64,000 nt of DNA, taken from Scalesia atractyloides (Eukaryota; Streptophyta; Magnoliopsida; Asterales; Asteraceae). This document shows positions 11,650-22,543 of this stretch, piece by piece; positions within the stretch are counted from its first letter, which is position 1; each line of letters starts with the position of its first letter. The notes below the pieces were generated by a model that saw only the letters and a program-made list of their open reading frames with translations, did not search any database and had not been told where the DNA came from. The translations under genes and the position numbers were made by a program. Location of the stretch: NCBI GenBank assembly GCA_947069175.1, contig CAMTDV010001633.1, positions 58,138,102 through 58,202,101 of the forward strand, given 5' to 3'.

Positions 11650-14052
11650 TGTAACGCTCAGCGTTTTGTATTTCCTTATTTAGATAGTGTAATCGTATTT
11701 CTTTTTAGGAAACTTGTAATCGTATAGTAATGGTATTTCATTTTTCCAATCTTGCAATCCGATACTTTGATCATAATGGAAATACACTTTTATTCACACT
11801 TGTTTATGCATAAATACATGATATTTGATCAATCTCGAATTCATGCTTTATATACGAAACCGAATTATACTTGACGATTAAATTAATACGGAATCATACT
11901 CATATACATTCTTGTTATTCACACACACACACACACACATATATATATCCCTTAAGATACCCAACAAAATAAAAATAAATAAATAAATAATTAAGACATA
12001 GGGAGTCGTAGCCTACGGCTCTAGGCGGCAGAAATGTTCAAAAACCGCGAATTTAAGCTCCTTTTCCACTTTTTAACCACCATTCACCTCCGAACTCATT
12101 TAACACTAACCCTAATCAACCCCATTATAAATAGGAGCCACCTACACCTCTTTTTCACTTTCCAAACACCAAATCCACTCTACAAACACTTTCATAATAC
12201 TGAAATATTCAAGTTCTTGGCAGATTCAAGCAAGTGCAAAAGTGAGCTTAATCTCATTTTCTTCATTTCTTCTTCACCTTTTCTTCCATTATAAAGCTTG
12301 GAACACCTCTAGGATTGTTTTCACAAGTTTACCATGGTAACTAAGGTGGAACATCACCATTTTAAGGTTCAAATTTTCTATTTTGGAAGAATATTTATGA
12401 ATATGTTTATAAACTTATGATTTCTCATTCAAACATACACCTATCTTACTTCTAACCAAACCTATGGTTATGGAGTTTTCTTAGGGATGAATGTTATGAG
12501 TTTAGAGGGGCAAACACCTTCTAAACTTTCTGTTTTGTTAGGGTTTAGACAACCAACAAGTGATGAAACCATCCAAGTCCACCATAGTTCATATGTCAAG
12601 ACTTGTGTTTTGGTAAAGATGAGAACCTTGGAAGCCTTGGCTATCTTAAACTTATTCCATCACCCACTTGATGTTTTATCTCATTATTCCAAATTGTTTC
12701 CTAGATCTAAAGTAACACAACCCCGCCGCATCTCCAACACTTTCCATGATGGGAATGAAACACCCGGGTTGTTGCTTACTTGGCTACTTGATGAACTTGA
12801 TAGATAGTTTTATTTTACTTTCATTCATGACCAACCGGGTTTACTAACTATGTTGGTAACTTTGTGTTTTGGTGAATTCATACAATGAGGTTTAATGGAT
12901 GTTTATCATCCTACCTCCATGCTCGACTTCCATGAAATCTATGACACTATATGATGGACTTACTTTATAAAATATACTACATAAATATATATATATATAT
13001 ATGTATGTATATATATACATAACCGAACTCATGATGTTAATCGAATCAAGGTTATATATCATGAAAATAAGTTATATTAACTTAGTTTTAAACTTCTCGT
13101 TACGATTCTAATGGGCAACTTTGACCCATGAAATCACATGAAAATTTATAGTATGTCAAAAAAGAGTGTTGAAGACTAGATAATTATTTTCATATACATA
13201 CTTAATACATCTATAATTCCGAATCCGAACTCTCTACTAAATCTGAATACTTACACACTTCCATTCCCTAATGTAGGGTAACTTCGGTGTTCTCGACTCT
13301 CAACGCTTCAACTAACGTATGCGGGTTTTATACGCAAAACCGTGAGTATACTCGATCTTATTTTCCGCTTTATACACTTTGGGTGCAACATGTAAACTTT
13401 ATACAAATCACGAATCACGTTAAACTTGTTATAATCACACTCTATCAATTTAAAACATGATACTTGTATTATTCTTGTTATCGCATGCTATGTATACTTG
13501 TGTCTATATGCTCATTAACTTTGCTAGCATCCCTTAACAATTATAGCACTATAGGATTAATGCACCGCCCATATTCTTGTGGTATTGTTAACCTTGTCAT
13601 TTCGATGGAAATGGTATGCACGATTGCGTTAAACTTTCGTTTGACATATAGTTAACACATGTTAGTATGCTAGTAACAATTTATGCAAATTACCATGTTG
13701 GATATGAGACAACTTTTAAATCATTATTATGCTATGTATTAAACTTGTATACTCGCAAACCTTTTGTTGATCATTATTTTAATACATGTTGCAGGAAACT
13801 AATGACGATGATGGACGAAACATATTTAGGGTGGATTAGAAACACACCTAGAGTTAAACTTATGTGTCTTGTTTCATGTTGTTATGTTATTTGAAACTTT
13901 TTGTACTTCTATTTCAGAAACAATGCACTTGTCCTTTCTAGTATGAATGAAATTTTGACTTATTAAATATTGTGATAATTAGTGTTATGAAGTCTCTTGC
14001 AATCATGTTTTCATCCCGCCCCGATGTGTCCGCCATCAATTAGGGTGTGACA
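11650..14052 (+). repeat. 3' LTR of element C, full length (2403 bp)
   Basis: It starts TGTAACGCTCAGCG and ends GGGTGTGACA, followed by the target duplication GAGCA. TATAAATAGG at 12126-12135 marks the likely promoter. A CGTAGCCTACG dyad lies at 12007-12017, about 110 bp upstream of it. Microsatellites CA (about 11921-11938) and AT (about 12986-13015) are included. It is the best reference for the complete LTR of this family in the window. Confidence 0.9.
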
Positions 14053-14057
14053 GAGCA

Positions 14058-14831
<774 letters not shown>

Positions 14832-14845
<14 letters not shown>

Positions 14846-15189
14846 TTACTTGAGGTTGTGGATCGTCAGAGGATTCAATATCGGAAAGAAAGGAAAACTC
14901 CCAACGATGCTTAACAAGTGAACGACGACAATAAACCTTTGTGCAATGATATGTATGAGAGTTATTTCTTGAGGTTGTGGATCGTCAGGAGGATTCAATA
15001 TCGGAAAGAAAGGAAAACTCCCATCGATGCTTAACAAGTGAACGACGACAATAAACCTTTGTGCAATGATATGTATGAGAGTTATTTCTTGTGGTTGTGG
15101 ATCGTCAGGAGGATTCAATATCGGAAAGAAAGCAAAACTCCCAACGATGCTTAACAAGTGAACGACGACAATAAACCTTTGTGCAATGA
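14832..15189 (-). repeat. Three tandem copies of a 120-bp unit in the OTU region
   Basis: A unit running from atgtatgagagttatt to acctttgtgcaatgat occurs three times head to tail, starting near 14832, 14950 and 15070. The copies differ at only a few positions. On the - strand each unit encodes the segment RFIVVVHLLSIVGSF followed by FFPILNPPDD. Confidence 0.92.
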
Positions 15190-15475
15190 GAGGCCATGCG
15201 TTAAGCATTTCCATTCAATGACTCGGGGGACAACGTTCCATTGATTGCCAAGTTAGGTTCCTATGTAGCCGGTTAAATTGTCCAGTGCTCCATGTTTCAA
15301 AAATATGCCACCATGTCGATAAGTTCTAATCCGTCACATTAGAAGTTCTTTCGAATGCAGGGCCATAACTTTTCTTCCAAACCTAAGCCCACAACCATAG
15401 ACCGATATGACCATCCGGCTCCACATCTTGTATACAAGATGTACTGGTGAAACACTGTTGGAATCTGTGGCTTAA
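14846..15475 (-). pseudogene. OTU-like C-terminal domain of a Mutator-like transposase gene, decayed
   Basis: OTU domains are cysteine-peptidase folds, usually deubiquitinases, and they occur as the last domain of some plant Mutator-like proteins. On the - strand a frame reads IQDVEPDGH at about 15407-15433. This is the start of the OTU signature DVxxDGxC. The bases that should encode the catalytic Cys and the next residues are deleted, and reading resumes in another frame as YRSMVVGLGLEEKLWPCIRK. The later part reads WPLIAQRFIVVVHLLSIVG and FFPILNPPDDPQPQEITLIH, which matches the end of this domain type. That end is tandemly tripled. The assignment rests on motif memory; a profile search would settle it. 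Confidence 0.6.
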
Positions 15476-16670
15476 TCATTTGATGCTGAGCAGGTTCTCG
15501 TCCCTTACGATTAATGGAAACCCATTATCTTCTCGTATCTCCTTCTTTTTAGAAGTTGTTGAACAACTTCGTTGCAGTTTGGGTTTTTGGGACTTTACGA
15601 CCGAACTTGTTCCATGAGAGCCTTGTGACGGTATGTATGAGCTGTGCCAGGGAGCATCGTACCTACTTTGTTGGGAACCTGCAAAGGAGCTACTTGCCTC
15701 ATCGAATGAGCTATTTCTCCCAGCTTCATCTATCATTTGTTGTACTTTCTTTGATGTTGGCCAACCACGAGTATCTTATTGGACAACCGGTGGTTTCTTA
15801 GTAGATTTGGTTGGAGTTAACACAACTTTAATCTTTCATAGCAACCTTTTTTTCTCAGCAGGGGGGCAACTCTAATTGTTGCCTCACAATATTGAGCTCT
15901 TCTGCCACATCAACCTCCTCATCCGACAGCTTACATGGTAGTAAGTTAGGCTTCCGCCAGAAGACATCTACGTCTTCGACTTAACTCTTACGATCGGCAC
16001 AATTAAAATCAATGCAATGTTTAAGCTACAGGAATCATAGTACATATATCGTTCTAAATCACAAAAGGGTCGTATGTTTCGTACATACTTATCCAGCTGA
16101 CAAGCACACGACAATCCACAACTAATCCACATCTAGCAACCACATATTGCATGATGTTGTGCAACACGTCTAGCTTGCTAAATAGCTCTCTTGTAGCAAG
16201 TCAAGTGCTTTATGTGAAACCTTTCCACACAGGTGTCAAACAATGGTGGTTTGTGTGGTTCGTCTTTTTTTCGATGCTTTCTTGGAAAATTTTCTTTATT
16301 TCTCCAAACTGTGTTTCAACGATACCCATAATACATCCCACTATTCGGTCCAGTGAGCTCTTTCCTTGAACGTATCTCTTCAAAGTGGTGTGATGGGTCT
16401 CAACTTTGTTGGTGGTACACTGAACAAAGTTGAGACTCTGATTACTCCACGTAAAGACGAACGATCTTTCAGCTAGTTATCATATACATAGTTAAAGACC
16501 CTGGAAATTTAATATAATATACAAAATATACATGTATGTAAATATAATGGAAGGTGTTAATCATATGATGTAAAAAACTTACTTTCATGGTTGTAAGCCA
16601 CAAGTTGCTGATACGGTTTGCGTAAGTTGTATTCGTATATGGGTACTGAAGGAGACTCATACAATTCCCC
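15476..16670 (-). pseudogene. Mutator-like transposase: region between catalytic core and OTU domain
   Basis: This is decayed coding sequence joining the MULE core to the C-terminal domain. Recognisable pieces in shifting frames are HHTTLKRY-like and YGYR/ETQFGEIKK-like stretches near 16330-16400 and a Ser-rich linker (MIDEAGRNSSFDEASSSFAG) in an 86-codon open piece at 15476-15736. No intact SWIM zinc-finger motif could be read. Several stops and frameshifts are present. Confidence 0.5.
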
Positions 16671-17040
16671 TCAGAATAATAGAAATTTCTCCCGGTCTTC
16701 GTTATTGAAGGCTTTCTTGCAGTGTTTATAAATATTCTGTAATATGTGAAATCTGTAGAGATACCTAAAGGTGTTAAGGAATACTTTAGCACACATGTTC
16801 ATTAGGGCCAGCTCTCTATCTGTTACAATCACACGTGGCTTCACACATTCATTCAACATTAATATGATCCTTTCAAGCACCCATACAAAGTTATCCCTCC
16901 GTTCTTTACAAATAGCCGCATTCGTGATACAATATAACTTGTTGGTCGATGTCAAACCCACAACTTAGACAAACGGCATGTTATACATGTTTGTTTTCTA
17001 CATCACGTAGATCAACATCACGTGCGGGAATGCATGCCAC
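16671..17040 (-). pseudogene. Mutator-like transposase catalytic (MULE) core, decayed
   Basis: The open piece at 16671-16961 reads GLTSTNKLYCITNAAICKE, DNFVWVLERI, PRVIVTDRELALMN and FRYLYRFHILQNIYKHCKK. These are the characteristic blocks of the MULE transposase domain, including the VTDRELALM block with the second catalytic Asp. The upstream block that should hold the first Asp (family pattern DCTYKTNKYNMP) reads with a stop as VMxKTNMYNMPFV. The frame is broken before and after. Confidence 0.85.
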
Positions 17041-17287
17041 ATAAGTAGGGATGAATAAATAAAAGCTATGTTACGACATCTCTTTCGGGTTCCTGTCGGG
17101 TCTCGTAATTGAAGTCATTGTTATACAACAAGCTTTCCAGTATATGCATGGGAGTCTTTTCTTCTGTCTGAGAGGTTCTAATATTTTGCAACGCATTTTG
17201 TACGTCTTTCTGAACATGGAGGCTGTTGGGGTACTACCTCCTTAGGGTTTGGAAAATATTGAGTGGCTCCATGTTTTGAGCTATCAG

Positions 17288-17641
17288 CTACTCCATCAGC
17301 TTGTATTCGTTGGGAGAAAATCTTTGCACAAATGCGTGGATCACCAGATGCTCATCAGGTCCTTGGTTATTTTCCAGGTTTCCCGTGACTGTCACCCAGA
17401 TGTAATGCGTCTCGGCCCGTACCACCATCATTGAAAACGGGAAACCGGTTTTTTTGTTTCCGACTTTTGAAAATGTTGCTTTAGTATGGTGCTCACCACC
17501 ACAGTCACATTCAAGCCATACCCTCCCTATCCTACCACGAACATTCTTCGATCGATGGGTCATTATAACGTAACCATGCTCGTTCAGACTTTTTCGTACC
17601 CATTCCTTCAGTTCTTTTAGAGACATGAAAAGCCAAAACAC
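17288..17641 (-). pseudogene. FAR1/MULE-type DNA-binding N-terminus
   Basis: This is a 117-codon open piece. It reads SLKELKEWVRKSLNEHGYV, then RSKNVRGRIGRVWLECDCG, then KTGFPFSMMVVRAETHYIW and DEHLVIHAFVQRFSPNEYK. The order and spacing match the FAR1/MuDR-type DNA-binding region that precedes MULE cores; the usual KxxCPF is KTGFPF here, so one zinc-ligand Cys is lost. It lies just upstream (on the - strand) of the catalytic core, as expected. Confidence 0.78.
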
Positions 17642-17777
17642 CGATATAGTTAACTTACATTTTATATTTATTAATCTTGTTTACTTATTTTTATTTATAT
17701 ACTAATTTAAATATATAGTATTTAACTAAATGAATGTGATACCTGCTTAGTTTGATATAGATTGCCCGGGTTAGGGG

Positions 17778-18022
17778 TTACTCATCATAATAAGGTTGCT
17801 CACCATTGTATGCTCCGTATCTATCTAGATTGTCTTTATGCACGCACAAAGAATATGATGCATTGTTACTTTCATAAGGATTGATTGGTTTAGGTGGTTG
17901 CTCATTATAATACGGTTGCTCACCATTGTATGCATCTGGATAGTCTTGTTGCAGGTAAAAAGATTCACACACGTATCCGTAATCCGATTACCCTTGTTGC
18001 GCCATATAATATGGTTCATCAA
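17778..18022 (-). pseudogene. Repetitive Tyr/Gln-rich segment, probable N-terminal part of the Mutator-like gene
   Basis: The - strand encodes AYNGEQPYYNEQ and, about 40 codons later, AYNGEQPYYDE, so the segment is internally repeated at protein and DNA level. It lies upstream of the DNA-binding segment, separated by an AT-rich gap (17645-17770) that could be an intron. I recognise no known domain. Confidence 0.35.
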
Positions 18023-18429
18023 GAGGGGAAGGAGGAGGCTCGTTCGAGTCTAGCAAAGGTTTGTTTTGATCAACATGAACGCCAGACGCAAATTCCTCCT
18101 CCTTGTGATAACCAGGAACGCAGAATTCTCCAAAAAAACGACGGTAAAATAAATATTTTATCATCTCAAAACAACATGGAACTTATGTTAATAAATCTTA
18201 TCGAAACTATTTCAAGCACCCCACCCCCCATTACTCATTGGAATACTACCCGAAGAAATAGTTGTCCTCCCAGACCGATGACATTTTTTGGGACTGATAT
18301 AGCTTCACACTCGTCCGAGAATTGGTAAACCAACAAAGAATGCAAAACAGTAGTGAATTATGTCGAGTTCTCATGAAGAAACATTTGCATGCCAGTATTT
18401 GTATAAAGACAAATAGAAGCAGACAAGAC
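18023..18429. other. Unassigned DNA between the Mutator-like gene and the Athila 5' LTR
   Basis: The + strand has an open stretch (17894-18328) without any recognised domain, and I do not call it a gene. It may be the 5' end of the Mutator-like element or a remnant of the truncated Athila LTR. Confidence 0.3.
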
Positions 18430-19376
18430 GTGACTCATTAAATGAAGATAGAGAAGAAGAAGAAGACACGGGGCCGTGTGAAAGCCTGCTTCCAGCTATA
18501 AATAGGGGTGCTTGGTTCAATTGCAATCCATCACTTGGCAAACCACTTCTCTCACACCTGCCACCACTCCACCACCATGATACCACCATCATCCGCCACA
18601 TTCTTCCATTATCCATCTTTAAAGTATGTGTAGTAGTCTCAGGATCCAAAATTGATTATAGGAGTTTTGTCAAACAAAGCTCATGCTTGGCTAATCTCTT
18701 ACATCATTTGGTGAAGACAAATCTTTTATGTATTACTTTGATTTCCAAGCTTTGGTTAACTTTTTAATTGGGCATGTATTATTGACTTTAATAACTAGTT
18801 TTTTATATTGAAAGTGAACTTTATTCTATCATCCCTTCATGTTTTGTTAATTCACTCATTTGTGTCTTTACGGTCTATATAAAGAACTTTAACTGACTGG
18901 AAGGGGGTTAGAAGGGTGGTTTAGGTAAAGCTCTTGCCTAATTCAGTGTATAGATCCTATGAGGAATTGATTCAAGCTTATTAGGACTTCCCTTGATGCA
19001 GATAGCATCAAATTAGGGGAAGTAAGAACGGCTTGAATCCCTTATAAACAAACTACTATTAAAACTTTAACCCGACCTTGCTTTCTTGCTTATTGTTCTT
19101 TTAATATTTCGATTTCTTTTTAATTCTGTTTGTTAAACATCTTTTCTCAAAAATTGGTTAGATTAGACATTGACGATATTCTGATATTAAAAGCTCTTGT
19201 GTCCTTAGACGAACTCGGTATCTTACCATCACTATACTACGCCAACAACGAGTGCACTTGCCCTACCGTGTTGCAGAAAGTGTTGTGTTTTATCGTGTTT
19301 TATTAATTTAAAACTTGATAAACGAGTAAAAGTGCTAAAAATATACTAAATTTTATACTCACGCACTGACATGTCA
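18430..19376 (+). repeat. Athila-like 5' LTR, 5' truncated
   Basis: It is homologous to 37228-38432 of the 3' LTR, starting at ctcattaaatgaag. It shares the promoter block with TATAAATAGG at 18497-18506 and the tttcacttctctcacacc-type leader. It ends gacatgtca. It lacks about 470 bp at its 5' end, and also a roughly 290-bp stretch present in the 3' LTR (about 37874-38160). A CACGGGGCCGTG dyad lies at 18467-18478, just upstream of TATA. Confidence 0.85.
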
Positions 19377-19382
19377 AGTTTT

Positions 19383-19400
19383 TGGCGTCATTTCCGAGGC
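19383..19400 (+). other. Primer-binding site of the Athila-like element (tRNA-Asp type)
   Basis: TGGCGTCATTTCCGAGGC lies six bases after the LTR end. It matches the Athila-type site TGGCGCCGTTGCCGGGG with C-to-T and G-to-A changes, as expected after deamination of methylated cytosines. Confidence 0.75.
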
Positions 19401-19801
19401 CACAAGGAATTTAAGAAATTTTTAAATCAACGCCTATTCATTTTTATGTTCTTTATATTTCTTTTTAGGTTTTCTTCTTTTTCTGCATTTTCTCCACTTT
19501 CTGCAGGTGCAACACGGGGCCGTGCTTAATCATGCACGGGGCCGTGTCTAACTTACAATACTAAAAAGAATGTGTTCTTTGGGTTACTAGAATAAAAATA
19601 CGGGGCCGCGTTACATGAGCACGAGGTCGTGTCATACTTCCAGTATCTGGGAACCAGAAAACAGAAACTTTATCTAGACAGCACGGGGTCGTGCCTATAT
19701 AGACACGGGGCCGTGTTTGTTAACTGGTCTGCATTTTTTCTATTATTGTTTGCAGAAATTTACACCATTTCGTATAATTCACAGAAAATACAACATAGTG
19801 C
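19401..19801 (+). other. Athila-like leader with six CACGGGGCCGTG-type dyads
   Basis: This is the untranslated leader. Dyads of the type CACGG-GG-CCGTG occur at 19513-19524, 19535-19546, about 19599, about 19619, 19682-19693 and 19704-19715, arranged in pairs. I see no gene. Confidence 0.75.
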
Positions 19802-20900
19802 ATGACCTCCACCCCCGACAAAGAAATTAAAGTGCCGCTAGAAAAACCAGAGCACTTTTTGAGAAAAATACTTCAAGCTAAAAACCAACAAAAAGCCTCG
19901 ACCCAAAACCTCCCCATGGCATATCAACGTACTCTCATGGATTACCTACGGCCTTCGGTAATCTTGGAGTCGTTATTAACTCACCAATGTCGATGCTAAC
20001 AACTTTGAGCTTCGACCACACCTAATTCAAATGCCCCAAAATTCTGCCACCTTTCATGGCCTACCCGATGAAGATCCCCATTTAAATATTATCAACTTTT
20101 TGGAAATATGTGACACCTTTCGGATCAACGGAGCGTCTAACGACGCTATCCGGCTCCGTATATTCCCGTTTTCACTCAAGGACCGAGCTAAGCCTTGGCT
20201 AAACACCCTCCCAAGTGGATCTGTGCACACTTGGGATGAACTTGCCCAAAAATTTCTCTACAAATATTTCTCTCCTACCATTATCATAACCGAAATTAAC
20301 TCATACTCCCAAGAGAACGGGGAATCTTTGTACGATTATGGGAAAAGTTATTAAGGAAATGTTCACATCATGGTCTAGAACGTTGGCAACAAGTGTCCAT
20401 TTTCTACATTGGGAACTTACCACACACAAGGTAAATCCTTAATTCAAACTCCGGGGGACTCCATGGAAATTGGCGACCTGATGAAATTTACACCCAAATC
20501 GAAGAAATTGCTCAAACAGTTTTCAATGGCAAATCAAAGCTTTAACCACAAAAATAAAGAAACTTGAATTAACTAAAATAAACTTCGGTTATGGCTAGTG
20601 AAGGGTGTGACGCTCCACATGAAAACCGGAGTTGCATGAAAGAAGGGGAAAAGCAAACGGAAATGGTAAACTAGCTCAATAACCATCCGCGACCACCGGG
20701 AGCTCCAAACAACTCCTATAACCCCGAATGTCGAAATCATCCCAACTTTAGTTGGAGAGAGTCGTGAGGTAGCAACCAACAAAATCAAAATCAAAGACGC
20801 AACTTTCAACAGTAACCCTGAAACGAGCAACAAGGTTACCCACAACAACAACAAGGAGGAAGAGAAAGACTTGGGGACCTTATCACTCGTCTTTTATCCG
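19802..20900 (+). pseudogene. Decayed gag of the Athila-like element
   Basis: The likely start is the ATG at 19802. The first part ends LMDYLRPS and is followed by a frameshift. The capsid domain then reads HLIQMPQNSATFHGLPDED, then NFLEICDTFRINGASNDA, then RLRIFPFSLKDRAKPWLNT and TWDELAQKFLYKYFSPT (20020-20290). This is a classic retrotransposon gag block of the Athila lineage. A stop follows near 20354, and other frames continue with HGLERWQQVSIFYIGN. Multiple stops make it non-functional. Confidence 0.87.
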
Positions 20901-21034
20901 AATCCAACAAAAAGTATTTGGAGAGGTTCGTACAAACTGAAACTGAAATTAGGAACCAACGGGCTAGTGTGCAAAACATTGAAAAACAAGTAAGCTAACC
21001 TGCTCAAAATTTCTCCAAAAGACCACAAGATGCC

Positions 21035-21960
21035 TTGCCTAGTAACACTGAACCAAACCCAAAAGCACAAGTAAACGTCATCAGTTTAAGAAACCGGAGA
21101 GTAGGGCTTGATAATGAAACAACTTTACCTCAAAACTCTCCACAAACTAACCAACTCTCAAACGCACCATTAACCAATAACCATAAAAATACTCAACCCC
21201 AAAACGCCGAACCAACCAAACCACCACCTGTACCCTACCCCGGCCGTTTACTTTGCCAAAAGACCGACGAGCAATTCACCAAGTTCGTAAACCTCCTAAA
21301 ACAACTTCACATTAATCTCCCTTTTATTGAAGTTCTCACATAAATGCCAAGTACTCCAAGTTCATAAGAGACTTCCGCACTCACAAAAGGAAGATTGAAT
21401 CAATTCAGCAAGTCAACCTTAGTGAAGAATGCTCGGCGGCACTGCCCAACAACTTCCCCCAAAACGAAGATTGATCCCAGAAGCTTTACCATTCCTTGCT
21501 CCATCGAAGGATCTCCAATAAGCAATGCACATGCCGACCTAGGGGCTCGCATTAACCTAATGTCCGCCTCCATGTTCATACGACTCGGACTAGGGAAGCC
21601 ACATCCTACAAGGATGAGCATCCAACTTGCAGATAGGTCGGTAAATTACCCTCAAGTTGTCGCAGAGAATCTTTTGGTTAAGGTTGGGGAATTTGTTTTC
21701 CCAACCGACTTTGTAATCATTGATATGGATGAAGACATCGAGATCTCGCTCATATTAGGAAGACCATTTCTTGCCACCGCACGGGCCATGGTGGATATGA
21801 GTGGCGGAAGGCTAACTTAAGGGTGGGCGACAAGGAAATAAAGTATGAAGCGGGACAATGCGTGGAGGATGATCTGGTCAATTACATCAAGGCAATAGAC
21901 TCGAGCCTTCACTACGCCCTCAGCCAGTGCCATTTGGGGTGCAATTCATCCCGCTCAGGT
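21035..21960 (+). pseudogene. Gag tail and protease of the Athila-like element
   Basis: A Pro/Asn/Gln-rich linker (21035-21240) leads to PVPYPGRLL and FVNLLKQLHINLPFIEVL, which precede the protease in Athila elements. After a stop at 21341 and a frame change, the protease is open at 21395-21820. It contains SFTIPCSIEGSPISNAHAD, LGARINLMSASMFIRLGLG and ISLILGRPFLATARAMVDM. The active-site triad reads DLGA, followed by R where relatives have S. Reading continues in frame after a stop as RVGDKEIKYEAGQ and ends near 21950. No polymerase follows. Confidence 0.87.
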
Positions 21961-22543
21961 AACATTTGACCAACTTTGGGTCTAGCCAAGGACCCTCATA
22001 AACGTGGCGCACCATGGAGGCATCCATAGACTATCCAATAATAAACGTAGCTTATTTAAATAAATATTTTCAATTTAAAAAATTTGGCTTCCTTTTGAAG
22101 GAGAATAATCATGTTTAAAATTTAGTTTAACTCTTAATTAATGCTTTTATATTCAAGTTTTCTCTTGTGTAGGAATAAGATACACTCAAAAGAGGATTGG
22201 AGCAAGCCAATGGACATTGAACCAAAGCCCCATGCACGTAGACCGAAATCCCCCGACTCGAAAACTTAATTACAGTAAGTTTAGACAGTGTCGTGTAAGG
22301 TAAACACGCCATCGAGTCTCTACCCTACTAAAAAAATTTGTTTCTGGACCTGGCACAGGGGGACGTGTCGCTTAGTATTATGGAAAAAATTCCAATACTG
22401 ACTATCCAATAATAAACGTAGCTTATTTAAATAAATATTTTCAATTTAAAAAATATGGCTTCCTATTGAAAAAGAATAATCATGTTTAAAATTTAGTTTA
22501 GCTCTTGATTTATGCTTTTATATTCAAGTTTTCTCTTGTGTAG
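21961..22543 (+). repeat. Tandemly duplicated 3' non-coding segment of the Athila-like element
   Basis: The segment from actatccaataataaacg to ttctcttgtgtag occurs at 22029-22172 and again at 22401-22543. The first copy runs on uninterrupted into gaataagatacactc and further. The second is cut by the nested LTR element, and the same continuation reappears at 35051. Copy 1 therefore preserves the sequence of the empty target site. I see no gene. Confidence 0.85.

Larger units (their letters stand above)
4316..14052 (+). mobile_element. Element C: Ty3/gypsy chromovirus-like retrotransposon, decayed
   Basis: The element starts TGTAACTCTC and ends GGGTGTGACA, so it has TG...CA ends. It is flanked by a perfect 5-bp target duplication GAGCA at 4311-4315 and 14053-14057. 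The internal order is gag, protease, reverse transcriptase, RNase H, integrase, chromodomain-like tail, which is the Ty3/gypsy order. The tail and the block LKVSPWKGVVRFGKKGKL place it with plant chromoviruses, probably Tekay/Del-like (inference). The reading frame is broken many times. The 5' LTR has lost its last roughly 480 bp, and the primer-binding site with it. Confidence 0.9.

Noticed and set aside
14846..15189. The 120-bp tandem units as a CRISPR-like array
   Set aside because: The units are contiguous with no unique spacers, and they encode a domain end in a plant nuclear context.
17894..18328. 144-codon + strand frame
   Set aside because: Its first part is antisense to the repetitive N-terminal segment of the Mutator-like gene and no domain is recognisable.
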